The notes below the pieces were generated by a model that saw only the letters and a list, made by a program, of their open reading frames with translations, was not told where the DNA came from and did not search any database. The translations under genes and the position numbers were made by a program. This document shows, one piece after another, positions 52,030-63,175 of a DNA stretch of 64,000 bases (its first letter is position 1; each line of letters opens with the position of its first letter). The stretch is from Diploscapter coronatus (lineage: Eukaryota; Nematoda; Chromadorea; Rhabditida; Rhabditidae). The stretch is taken from the NCBI GenBank assembly GCA_964036155.1, contig OZ038422.1, positions 28,481,201 to 28,545,200 of the forward strand, in the 5' to 3' direction.

Positions 52030-52095
52030 CATGATGCAAAAGTAACCGATCATTGTTGTACTCTAATAGAAATCAATCAGTTTTGCATCATGTTG
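52030..52095. promoter_or_regulatory. Paired TGATGCAAAA elements upstream of CYP fragment
   Basis: ATGATGCAAAAG at about 52031 and its inverse TTTTGCATCATG at about 52081. A third copy, ATGATGCAAAATT, lies at about 52188. The same inverted pair lies upstream of the intact CYP. The core resembles the C/EBP-ATF (CARE/AARE) site TGATGNAA known from other animals. Confidence 0.45.
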
Positions 52096-52304
52096 TAGTT
52101 TGAAATGAACAACATTGCGAATTTGTTTGAGATAAGACGAATCGATGTTTGGCATTGCGATAATTTCTAAACACGATAACCTTCATCATGATGCAAAATT
52201 AAACTTTTTCAAGCGTGAAAACATTTTCAAATTTATAACATCATTTAGTCTGACAATAACGTATTTATTTGTTGCATATATAAAATGAATAAGAAAATTT
52301 GATC

Positions 52305-54694
52305 TAATTTCTAGTCTTGAGAATTACGTTGATATTATATGGCCGAATTATCAGCGCTCCGTGAAGATCCAACTTTTCCTAAACGTATTTCATTATAAAA
52401 TTACATATAAAATCGAACAAACCCCTGTATTTGGTCCTTCGACGATATCATATTTGCGCAGTATGTAGCATAGCGCCGTTTTGATCTCAACGTATGCAAG
52501 TCTCATTCCGATGCAGATGCGAGGCCCAGCGCCGAAAGGAAGATACGCGCCAGTCGGATGTGGGACACCTTTCAGCCATCTAAAGTATGAAAACTATTTT
52601 TGGTAAACCATTTCCAAATTACCTCTCTGGTACGAATTCATTCACATCTTCTCCCCAGATGTCCTTGTCAAAATGCAAGCTCCACGTATCCGTCATGACG
52701 CATTCACCTTCTTCAATTCTCAAATCTCCTATTGTTGTCGACTTCATGCACCGACGCACATTAACGCTGAATTGAAGTTTATCGAGTTAGATGAGAATAT
52801 ACGACCTAATAAGAAATCATGAAGAAATAAAAAAAACATAATTGAATTTTATCATTCAAAAAACTTATATTTTTATTTGCCTACCCAGCAGCCAATGGAT
52901 ATATTCTTAACGTTTCTTTCAGAACCGCGTCAAGATACTTCAATTTCCCCAAGGTGTCGAATTGTATCGTAGAATCAACACACTCCCGATCGATTTCTTC
53001 TTGCAATTTCTTCATTTTATCGGGGTTTTTGGCAAGGACGTAGGTAACATAGCTCAAAGTGTTTGCTGTGGTATCTAAATTATAGGCATTTCAGAATTTG
53101 AATATTGCAAATCGCAACGAGGAAACTTGATAAAATTAAGATTCATTTCAAGCTTCTAGGTTGTGAGATTTCAGAGTTACCGAATCCAGCAAACAGGAAC
53201 AGTAAGAGTTGCATCTTGACTTCATCCGCTGACAAGATTTTGGAAACCTGAAATCCGTGTTCTAAATTATGAAAATTTGCAGCTCATGAGGTTTAGGCTT
53301 CGGAAAAAGAGAAAAATGAATGATCTTCATTGCTAACAGATTTTGATTATAATTACCGTGGCATTGCTTTTTGAAAATTCGCCAGTTTCATCCGGTATCT
53401 CATCTACTCTAGCATCCAGAAACATATCGATGAAGTCTGCTGGGTCCTCCTTTTCAATTCCACGCTTTTTATCTTCTTCCTAAAATAGTTGTTTTTGTTG
53501 TTATTTTATGAATTTATGATTTACCCTCTGCTTGACTCGTTCTTTAATTGCTTTGTCCGTTATATCGATCAGCTTCAAAAATATGGAGACAGTCGAATTT
53601 GGCATGAAGACACCTGCGAAGAAGGCGATTCGCAGAAAAATTGACGGTATGAAGGAGCAATGAGCCAACATTGAAAGCGTTGATGAGAAGTCGAAATTGA
53701 TCAACTAGAATGGGAAAGATGAATTTGAGTTCGTTTATTTTCATTCTGTAAACATATTTACGAAACATGGTGGCTTCTACATTATATACTTTTTGAAAAG
53801 AAAAATTCGGGTGAAACAGGCCGTCTTCACCTGTTTCGCCGGTTCAGATACAGAATGCTATTTTTCGATTTTGAATTAGAAGCATTCAAATCGGAAAATC
53901 AAATACCGTTCTCGCCATTTCTTGGTAAGGATTTTTGAACAGCATTGATTTCGTCTGCCCCATCGAAACTCTGCTTATAATATCTATCGTGTATTCTGTG
54001 TAATACCTGAAGTGTTCTATTTCAACTTTAAGAATTGAGGTCTATTACTGTCGAATATCAATTTCTTTGTCAGCCACGTCCTCCAAGAACCTCATCATCT
54101 CCAGAGCAGAGTCTTCGATGATGTTGTGGATCTGAAGTAAAATTTGAAAACGATTTTGAATAAATGAAGCAGCAGTGAAGAGGGTTGTGTGGAAAAGGCG
54201 AGATAGCTAAATTTCTAATTACCTTCTTTATATTAGCACTTATGAATGCAGGAGCAGCTAGGGCACGAAGTCGCTTCCATCTTGTTCCTCTAGCCAAAAG
54301 CAAGTGAATCATCTGTTCGGTGTCAGGATTTCCTGAGATCGGATCTGGTGCTCGACTGTGGAACTTGTCGAACTGCTTCACAAAGACCTCGTTGATTATG
54401 TCCAGATCGGAAGTGACCAGAAACTTGTAAAGGCCTTGGTAGATTCCGTATGTCTTGCCATATTTCTGGAAGGACAATTTTTTGAGTTTATAAAAATGAA
54501 ATTACTTTCGTATAATCTGGTAATTTCATTGAGAAAGGATGCTCGCTGAAGTACTGGTAGAAATGGCCAGTGAAAAAGCTCTTCCCTTCTTCAACTTCTG
54601 GTATGTTGCGACGTTTCCAATAGCTCATTTGCCAGTAATAATAGGAGACCACTCCAGCTACACTGGTAGTTAGAATTCCGAGTAGAAGAATCAT
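52305..54694 (-). CDS. Cytochrome P450, CYP13A-like
   Basis: Eleven exons (54506-54694, 54223-54465, 54049-54131, 53907-54006, 53525-53704, 53357-53479, 53181-53247, 52885-53074, 52623-52766, 52423-52579, about 52305-52378) give about 516 residues, normal for a microsomal P450. N-terminal anchor ([20 protein letters not shown]). Helix [17 protein letters not shown]; helix [20 protein letters not shown]; ExxR as [29 protein letters not shown]; heme-binding loop [17 protein letters not shown] with the Cys ligand. C-terminus [20 protein letters not shown]. All signature residues are intact. Likely a xenobiotic or lipid monooxygenase of the ER; substrate unknown. The exact stop position at the 3' end may be off by one base. 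Confidence 0.94.
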
Positions 54695-54934
54695 GTCTTC
54701 TAAAGGTTAAACATAAACATTCTGTTTGGAAAAACTTCAAGATATCAAAACCACTAACTACACAACAAAGTAAAAGGTAATCTTTTTCATCACTCGAGTG
54801 TGTTGAAAGATTGTGATATTCAAATAATAAAAATTGATTTAAAGTAAATTTCAACAAAGAATAACAAGATTCTTTAAAAATGGAAGTGAGTTTGAAAAGG
54901 TGAGCCTTTATATCATGTCTACATGATGCAAAAG

Positions 54935-54990
54935 TGTTTGCTCTTTGCGTTGCTTCGAGTTAGAGAATCGATCAATTTTGCATCATTTTG
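54935..54990. promoter_or_regulatory. Paired TGATGCAAAA elements upstream of CYP
   Basis: CATGATGCAAAAGTG at about 54941 and the inverse TTTTGCATCATTTT at about 54974, about 250-280 bases upstream of the CYP start. The same pair lies upstream of the truncated copy, so it was duplicated with exon 1 and has kept its core. Confidence 0.45.
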
Positions 54991-55210
54991 TGTTCAAACA
55001 AACGAGAAACTGGTAGTGTTGAGTTGGAGACTTGCGATAGTAAAACGCACGACCCCAGCACTTGAATTAGATCATAAACCGCGTTTGTCTTGATAATTTT
55101 CTAATCGAGCAAAACGTTATCACAAAAAATGCCAAGAAGGCAATTTTGAGAGCAAATTGTTTCTATGGAACTAAACATTAATTTGGCCAACAAAATCAAA
55201 GAAATTAGTT

Positions 55211-55673
55211 TACCCATTCAAAAGGGTTTTATATTAAAAAAAAATAAAAGCGGAGGTTGTTTTATTCGTGAAAAACGCTTTATTTGTACCCAAAAGTGAT
55301 TCCCACGAAAGGAGATCAACCAATATTTTTAAAATCCCGACGTCCGTTGCTCTTACATCAATCTAGGTAAAAATATTTTGATGACTGATTCCATATTTGA
55401 GGGACTTTCGCCTGCGAATAAAACCGACGCGCCTCCTAGATAGTTTGATTAATTCATATTTATTCTTGTAGAATGCACGTTTAACAATCGGAGAATATTC
55501 TTTCAGTGATCTCACAAAGATAACTCATAAGTGATGATGTAGATATCCATTAGAAAGAAATTGTAATGCTCTGCTGGGTTCTGTAAGGTAGTGGCAAGAG
55601 GACAGTACCTTTTCCCAGGCAGATGCCTTGCGAGTGTCGGTGATTAGAATAATCAGTCTATTTGGTAGCGGTG
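55211..55673. mobile_element. Half copy of long-TIR element
   Basis: Begins CCATTCAAAAGGGTTTTAT and runs through AGCGGAGGTTGTTTTATTCG. It is similar to the left part of 61351-62275 in the same orientation, including CAGTACCTTTTCCCA and GTCGGTGATTAGAATAATCA. No right-hand inverted arm was found, so this copy is one-sided or truncated. Confidence 0.7.
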
Positions 55674-56390
55674 AAGTACTTTGTTACCAAACGCTATTTC
55701 TCCCCTTTTTTCTTCTTATCCTACACTATTTCTGCTTTGGAAACAAAGTACTCGCAGCCAACAGGATTTCAATACATTATAACTAAATACTACAAGAAAT
55801 TATTTATCGTTAATTTTATTATTTTATTTATTAGTATTCTATGTTAGTGAGTCATAAAATTTCCTTCGCAAACAAGTTTCCTCTATTTTCTATTGTTTAA
55901 AAAAAAAGTTCAATCACTAAAACTTTATCCTTTGATTTTCGAATTGACAATAAGTAGCAAAACAGACTATGGAAGTAAAATAAATGATTCATTGAAGGGA
56001 AACTATTTGAATGAATTTGAAACCAGAAAAGGCAGAATAATAACAAAAAACTGATCCCAACTATGTAATTTGGTTTCGAAATGACTGATTTATGCTGAAT
56101 TATTCAAATTTTAGAAAATCATCGCATAAAATGTCATTTTCTCGAAACCATTAATTGTTATTTCAGATTTTTAATTGCGAGCATGATGTTAAAATATGAA
56201 ATGTTGGAGACTGTGTGAAGTAAAAGTCTACTAACTCCACGCAACATTATACTCGCAGGATCAGATTTTTGAGTTACAGATAAAATTGATAAAAATGAAG
56301 ATACTGAATGGTGATTCGACTTTCCAAACAAATCGAAAAGGGAGCATCGCAACTCGTACTTGGACTATTGCGATGAGCTCTCAGAAAAAG
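55674..56390. other. Intergenic, no gene seen
   Basis: AT-rich sequence between the half TIR element and the palindrome. Nothing recognisable. Confidence 0.4.
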
Positions 56391-56642
56391 TGACCGGACG
56401 AACGCCGTGCAATAGCCGCTCGGAAGCCGGGCGGATTTGACACTGTCATTCGTACGGCGTTCGTCCGGCGTTCGCACGGCGTTCATCCGGCACCTCCCAG
56501 TGCCGGACGAATGCCGTGCGAACGCCAGCTGAGGGGGAGGTGCCGGATGAACGCCGTGTGAACGCCGGACGAACGCCGTACGAATGACAGTGTCAAATCC
56601 GCCCGGCTTCCGAGCGGCTATTGCACGGCGTTCGTCCGGTCA
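56391..56642. repeat. 252-bp GC-rich palindrome (foldback)
   Basis: TGACCGGACGAACGCCGTGC at the left edge and its exact complement at the right edge. The arms run about 107 bases with one mismatch seen, around a centre of about 36 bases. Each arm contains a run of an 11-base unit (nnCGGCGTTCn: TACGGCGTTC, GTCCGGCGTTC, GCACGGCGTTC). GC content is far above the window average. The right edge contains the stop codon that closes the RecQ remnant. Confidence 0.9.
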
Positions 56643-59600
56643 ATTCTTTGTTAGGAGGGAGTGGACTGGACTCTGTGAACGCAGGCCTCGCAGACAGCCA
56701 AGGGTCGGGTTCTGAAAGAGGAGAAGATACAATGTTACAATTTTCAAAATGTGGTTTTAATAACGAAAAAAATGAATCGTCCTCAGTTTATAATTAGAAA
56801 AAGATATTTTTTTATAGGAAAATGATGAAATAGCTTTGAAAAGTATCTTGTTCTTCGAATTTAGATTCTAGATTTCATCCAAATAGTTTCAAAACAATTT
56901 AATTTTTAATGTCCCACCTCCTCCTTAGCGTTGTGCACAATTTCCTCCTGGAGTTTCCTCTGTATCTCCTCTGCGTCTTTCGAGTTCTCCTCGATCTTCA
57001 ACGGTCCTGTTCTGTCCATCTGAGTGAGTGGAGAGTAGGAGCTGTGGGCCTGGAGGCGAGGTGGGGTGTGGCACGAGGGCTTCCATCTGAAGAAAAAAAC
57101 AAGATGAATAAATTTCGCTTGAACGAAAATTTTGAGATTCGAAATGTCAAATTTCTTGAAAAACATTCAAGGTTTGAATAAATCATCAAATCAAATTTTC
57201 GCACACCTGCCATTGGGCTCACAAAACTTGGACCGAAGCGAGTCTTCGAACCGGTTCTCCTCGTCCAGAATGCGGGATCGAGCTTCCACTGAAAGGTTCT
57301 CGATTTTTTTCAACTAAAATTCTGAATTTCCAGATTGAAATTTGAACAGAAAAATCGGTATTTGAAAAAAATGGCCCACCATTTTTCTGATGAACCTGAG
57401 CGCACCGTCGGATGACATTGCAGCCCCGCGACCGAAGAATTTGCACCTCATCGCGTCGATACGCAGCCTGTCCTTGTTCATCTGGTCGCAGTAGATCTCC
57501 GCGAGACGACTGAATTTGTTGTTTTTGTTGAATTTTCAAATTACCGAAGAAAAATCTAATTTAAAAATTGATATTTGAAGATTTTTTCTATAAAATTTTG
57601 TCTTGTTTGAAAACTTTGTTGATGAAGTATTAAATAATTGATTTTAAAACTTTGAAAGTTCGAGTTAAATAAAGTTTTCAAATTGAACCGAACCAATCAA
57701 CATTTTTAAAACTTACATGAGTGATTACTCTCTGCCTCATGCACACATAGCAGGGAGTAGGTCCTATCTTGCAGGCTCGAGTGTCGTAGACCTGAAAAAA
57801 TCAGTTTAAACTTTGGTCTTCATCAAAATGTCATGTTCAAGATATTTCCTTACGTAAAATAAATAAATAAACCTACTTTACCTATCGAAAACTAAACAAA
57901 TTTAATCGAAAAGTAATTGGATAAAAATTATTTATCGATTTAAAGTGACACTAACCTCCCTAAAATGTTCGACGAGGACTTTCCTCCTGCAGATGGACAC
58001 GTTTTCGCAGTAGCCGACCATCTGGTAGATGTTGTGCAGGTGCATGTCGACGATACCGCGCGTCGAGCCGGATATCTTGCCTGAAAATTAAAAATAACTC
58101 ATTTTTCCTTACAAGGGAACCTCCCGAATTGTTAGCTTACTATACTAACTAATTTAGAAGTTATTTTGATTAATGTTCATCTTTTGAAACATAAGAAAAT
58201 CATGAGAAAGCAGAAATTTGAGTATTACTGCGCTAGTTAGTAGCCATTCTAAAGCCATGCATAAAAATTTGACTAAATGCATTTTTCCCGTAAAGCAAAT
58301 ATTCTTTCATTGAAAAGGTATTCAGACCTATCTACAACTCAACACCACAAAACGTTAAGCCTTTTCATGAAACTTACTCCACTCTGACTTTCCTAAGTCT
58401 TAAAAATTATTTGTTTAATTTTGAAAAAAAAACTCGTACCCTCGATCATCTTCTTGAGCGGGATAGTATCGCTGTAGTTGTCGAGCAGCAGACAGTAGGA
58501 GAGCACTCAGTCTCTGCCCACGCGACCCGTCTCCTGATAAGTACCCTCGATCGACTTCGGCAAACTGGAAATTGGAAAAATCGATTTTTTTTCAACCCTG
58601 TCAGCATTTATTTTTGTAAATTTTGCAATTTTAAAATATCAAAATAATGCCCTTTCGAGATTGATTTATTTAAGATTTAAAAATCTTTTTAGTACTCAAT
58701 AGTTTCAGCTCAAATACATAAACATTGAGCCTTTTCTCGAAATCTATTTTGAAAGTTCATAATTTATTGTTGGCTTTGAAAGGAATTAGGACTTACGCGA
58801 TAGTCGCGCGGATCACGTTCACCTCATTCGCCTGCCACTGACGTTGCACCTGAAAACATTGAAAAATACTATAAGTAAACAAGTCTAGCAATTCTAGAAA
58901 ATTGAATCTAAAATCGATCAATTCTTTGTGTAGGTTTCGAACAACTAAATTCTGTGAAATTTCATCAAAAATCGATAAAATGTAATGTTTAAAAATAAAC
59001 TTTTACAAAACATTTAATTTTTGGTATTTCTACTGATAAGATAAGTTTTGTTTCTCAGTCATGTGAAAATTGGTTCAAAAGACCATGAGAATTACTATTC
59101 TCGACATGAAACGCCCATTTCTTTAGACTTTTTTTCTTGAAAATCTTAAATTTTTAATCCAAACCCACCGCGATTCCCGCATGGTAGACGTCCGCTTTGA
59201 AATTCCAGCCGCGGAGAGTGCGAGCCGTCGTTTCGCAATCTTTTCTAAACAGGTAAAAATTTCAATTAGCATGTTTCCTTTCTAGAAAAAAAAGAAAATG
59301 CAATCATACCTGCTAAGACAGTGGATAATTCCGGCGGTCTTGTCTCCGAACTGCTTCATCACGTCCTGCAGAATGTTGGTCTTGTGCTGGATCACCTCGT
59401 ACCTCAGGTTCGAACGCACGAAGCTGCTGATGAAGCTGAAATCTTTTTTTTTTATATCTTATTTTAGGCAGAAAATGTATACATCTTATATTTAGCTTTT
59501 TTTTCGAAGAATTAACATAAGTAGTTTCAGGTTAAATAAAGATTTTTATTTTAAGAAAACAATCCGCCTACAGTTTGAACTCAGGTATGGCGAGATGATT

Positions 59601-60325
59601 CCTCGTATCCATCACTAGTTTGGGCGTTGCCGTCGCAGTCAGGGCCAGGATTGGGATCTAAAATCATTAAATTCCTTTTTTCTCGCAAATTATTCTTCAA
59701 AATTTCTGAAAATTCATCCATTTTATATACGAGTTTTTCATGGATCGAAAAAATATTTTAGAATTTTTTTAACTCCTAAAATTATCAGATTTTGGAAACT
59801 CCGAACCATCTCCAACCAAATGAGAATAGATGGTATGTCTTATCGAGAGGCGGAAGGAGGCATGCTCTTTTTCTCGACGAGATACATAATTTTGGATCAT
59901 GCGATTTTAACCGCGGTTCAAAATTTCTCCTAAGGGTAAAGTTACTTTTGGATTTCCATAAGTGGTCTTGAGGGCGTTGAGTTTGGTGTAGTCAGGCCGG
60001 AAGTCGTGTCCCCACTCACTGGCGTAATGGGCCTCATCGACCACGAATCGGGCGAGGAACCCGTTCCGATGCAGACCATCGAACACCGACAACAAACGGC
60101 TAGAAGAAGAGACCTGAAAATTGAGTAAGCGATTTTTCCAAATTATATTTAAAATTAGGATGTAGGGAATAATTAGATAAAGAAATCAATGATAAATATA
60201 CGAAACACTTGAAACATTTGATGAAAATGGAAATTTAGTGAATCTAAAAATTCTACCTTTTCCGGAGTGACGTAGAGCAACTTGATTTCTGGCGCTCTCT
60301 CGAAGTTGGGTCTTGATCTTGTTCA
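56640..60325 (-). pseudogene. BLM-type RecQ helicase remnant
   Basis: About a dozen exons still splice in phase and read as RecQ/BLM: KLLYVTPEKVSSSSRLLSVF, FVVDEAHYASEWGHDFRPDY (motif II), ILALTATATPKL (III), TAGIIHCLSR (IV), ADVYHAGIAVQRQWQANEVN. Then the RQC zinc/winged-helix region (MVGYCENVSICRRKVLVEHF, CKIGPTPCYVCMRQR, GRGAAMSSDGALRFIRKM). It lacks Walker A and everything before it; the 5' side ends in a poly-T tract at 60325-60345. Motif V is missing: VIRATIA joins directly to LPKSIEG, omitting about 17 residues that normally contain FGMGID. Motif VI reads QETGRVGRD followed by TGA. The HRDC end is replaced by a short tail that stops in the palindrome. It cannot make an active helicase. 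Confidence 0.85.
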
Positions 60326-60376
60326 TTTTTTTTTTTTTTTTTAAAACTGGTGGTAATTAAAAAAGGCTAAACACGC

Positions 60377-60553
60377 CTACAGGGGCAACTCAAGTTCCTG
60401 CTGATGATAGCGGCGGTGGCGATATTGGTAGTGGTGGCGGTGATCATCTTCCATTTTGCGTTGCAGCCACCTCAAAAAAATGTCCAAAGCCTCCTTGACG
60501 AAGAAGAACAGAAGCGCAAACAGTGCCTCCCAAACGGATAAAGTAACCACCAT
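60377..60553 (-). CDS. Possible small membrane protein with His/Arg/Tyr-rich tail
   Basis: A 58-codon frame preceded by a TTGCAG acceptor just before the ATG. The first half is hydrophobic (LSVWEALFALLFFFVKEALD). The tail alternates His, Arg, Tyr and Gln (DDHRHHYQYRHRRYHQQELE). It could be a complete gene or the last exon of one. A hydrophobic frame at 60860-61034 might be an upstream exon, but I found no phase-consistent join. It lies just upstream of the RecQ remnant, same strand. Confidence 0.4.
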   Translation of the reverse strand: MVVTLSVWEALFALLFFFVKEALDIFLRWLQRKMEDDHRHHYQYRHRRYHQQELELPL

Positions 60554-61350
60554 CACAGCTGCAACGAAATGAAATTTTTCAAGTTTTCGGAACGGAATTT
60601 GAAAATGTTTAAATTCTCAAACGGAACGGAATACCAAAAATAAAATCTTATAAGGCATTGTGGAAATCACATTCAAGTTTCAAGGTGCAAGGGATGTGAA
60701 ATTTCAAAGGAGATGGGGACTTCGTAATGAAAATGTCGGAATTAGAGATATTGGAAAATAAACAATAAAAATAATCAATTCGAGAAAAAACGGAGTATTT
60801 GTGATAAAAAGGAAGGAAATTGAACAATTTGTGAGCTAAAAGAGAAACGCACTCTATCATGATCGTTAAGGAAGAGAGCAGAGGCGCGAATATGATCCAG
60901 AATGTCACAGAGTTATTAATATTCACAAACAAGGGAAAAACAGCCATGAAATAGCTTAAAATCAAAAATGAAGTCGGAAAGGGCCTAAAACCGATACGGT
61001 ATAGCGCTTTAGCCACGCCCACAACGCCTTGCAATCATTGTACAGGGAAACGTTCTTCGTTAATAGACATGAGACTAGGGACCGCCAAGCCCCGCCCCTT
61101 TCACTTGATTCAATATTGTCCATAGTCGATAATCCTTTCGATTATCGCAAATATTTCTTGTTTTACTTTTGTTTTTAATAATTTATCGATACCTATTATA
61201 CAATTCGATACCGCTCTTTCACGTGGTGATATCGATTTATTGAGTGAATTTGGCAAAATGGCTGGCGGTCCCTAGATTTAAAGGAACAATTTTTGTTGAA
61301 GAAATATTATTTTTTTGAAAAGATCTAATTTTATTAAAAAAAAAGATACA

Positions 61351-62275
61351 AACCCATTCAAAAGGGGTTTTAAAAAACAAAAAAAGCGGAGGTTGTTTTA
61401 TTCATGCAAAGCGCTCTATTTGTATCCAAAAGTGATTCGTATGAAAGGAGATCAATAAAAGAAGATCAGCCAATATTTTAATAATCCCGATGCCCGTTGC
61501 TTGTACATCACAAGTAGAAATATTTCGGCGACTGATTCCATATTTGAGAGACTTTCACCTGCGAATACAACCGACGCGCCTCTTAGATAGTTTGATTAAT
61601 TCATATTTTTTAATATTTATTCTTGTAGAATGCACATTTAACAATCGGGGAATATTCTTTCAGTGATCAACCAGTTATCCACTAGAGTGATCTCACAAAA
61701 CAGCATTGAGCCACTAATTTGCAAATTTTACTAATCTTTTATTTCGTCCTATAGATAACTCATAAGTGGTCATTTAGATATCCATTAGAGAAATAGAGAA
61801 ATTCTAATGCCCTGCTGGGTTCTGCAAGGTAGTGGCAAGAGGACAGTACCTTTTCCCAAACAGATGTCCTGCGAATGTCGGTGATTAGAATAATCATTTT
61901 ACTTGGAAACGGTGAATAAGAAAAGTTATATTAGAACGAGCGAAAAGAACAAGAATAAATATCTTCCCAGCAAGAGCTATATCATGTGATAAAAACAAAA
62001 CATTACTTGTGCGTTAGCACAGAAATATTCTTATTAAGAAAGTTCAAAGGAGGCACGTCGGTTGTATTCGCAGGTGAAAGTCCCTCAAATATGGAATCAG
62101 TCGCAAAAATATTTTTACCTGGGTGATGTACGAGCAACGAACGTCGAGATTTAAAAAAAAAAATATTGGTTGATCTCCTTTTGTGGGAGTCACTTTTGGA
62201 TATAAATAGAGCGTTTTTCACGAATAAAACAACCTCCGCTTTTATTTTTTTTAATATAAAACCCTTTTGAATGGA
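61351..62275. mobile_element. Long-TIR DNA element, complete copy
   Basis: Terminal inverted repeats of roughly 225 bases start CCATTCAAAAGGGG on the left and end CCCTTTTGAATGG on the right. Both arms contain AGCGGAGGTTGTTTTATT or its complement and the CTGATTCCATATTTGAG block. The centre is non-coding. A related half copy lies at 55211-55673, on the other side of the RecQ remnant. Confidence 0.8.
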
Positions 62276-62510
62276 TAGTTGCTTGTAAACAGCATCAAAC
62301 CATCAACAGATCAATTTATATTTGTAAAAGTAGCCTCCTTTACAAACATAATTTTTATGAGATGATGAGCTTTACAAAAAGTAGGCTTATACATTCGTCA
62401 ATAATTCGCTATAGAATAATGATCGATTAGGTTGTTCTGCGTTTTCATTGACACAAACAAGATACAGGCTTCGGAATCCTAAATCCTAAAAGAAAGTTAA
62501 TGTTATTGAT

Positions 62511-63175
62511 TAGAGAGCACAAGTGAGCTTCTAATTGTGAAGAAAAATCCATAAAAGTATTTTTCTCAAAATCTGATTAAATAATCAGGCATATAGCAAA
62601 AAACCGCATGAAAAACGGATCAGTGTAACCAAAGATATGAGTTTCTGAAGACGACGATCAGAAATCCTTTTTCTTGTAAAGACATTCGTTAGTTGTTTTG
62701 CTTGTTTCTGGAACATTCTGAAGTCTCTATGGGTTTTTATCATTCCCAAAATGATAGACCACGTCCATTCTGCAATTCGAGAGCAAAAATTCATGAAACA
62801 AGTGTCAAATAGCCTTTTATTGCGTTATTTCAGCAAAAATGATTTTTTCCAACGACGACCGGCGGCGGACTGAAAAATGATGCATTTTCTATCAAAAAAT
62901 AACAAATAAAAGCTAATCTTTCATATTCAGCTTAAGGCACTGATGAGCACGGCCTATGAAACTCAAACGAGCGATTTTAAATTTTCATTGTGCGTTTTTA
63001 CCGGCTCAAGTCAGGTTTCGGGGGTATGTTCCGGAAACAAATGTTCCCTAGGCCTATATCTAATAGTGAAAAATAGAAATAAGGAAAAATCACTTCGCAA
63101 AATTTCTAGAAAATTTAAGTGAAATTGCTTTCCTTGACTTTGTCTTCACGGAGTGGGCGGGACTTGCGTTCTCTA
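62511..63175. mobile_element. 665-bp TIR DNA element, copy 2
   Basis: Same length and orientation as 20838-21502, with very few differences seen (for example AGCACAAG for AGCGCAAG near the left end and TTGCGTTC for TTGCGCTC near the right end). TA at both edges. Flanks differ from copy 1, so this is transposition rather than segmental duplication. Confidence 0.85.

Noticed and set aside
60648..61034. 128-codon hydrophobic frame as a membrane protein gene
   Set aside because: Hydrophobicity follows from T-rich DNA, and no phase-consistent link to the exon at 60377-60553 was found. Possible but unsupported.
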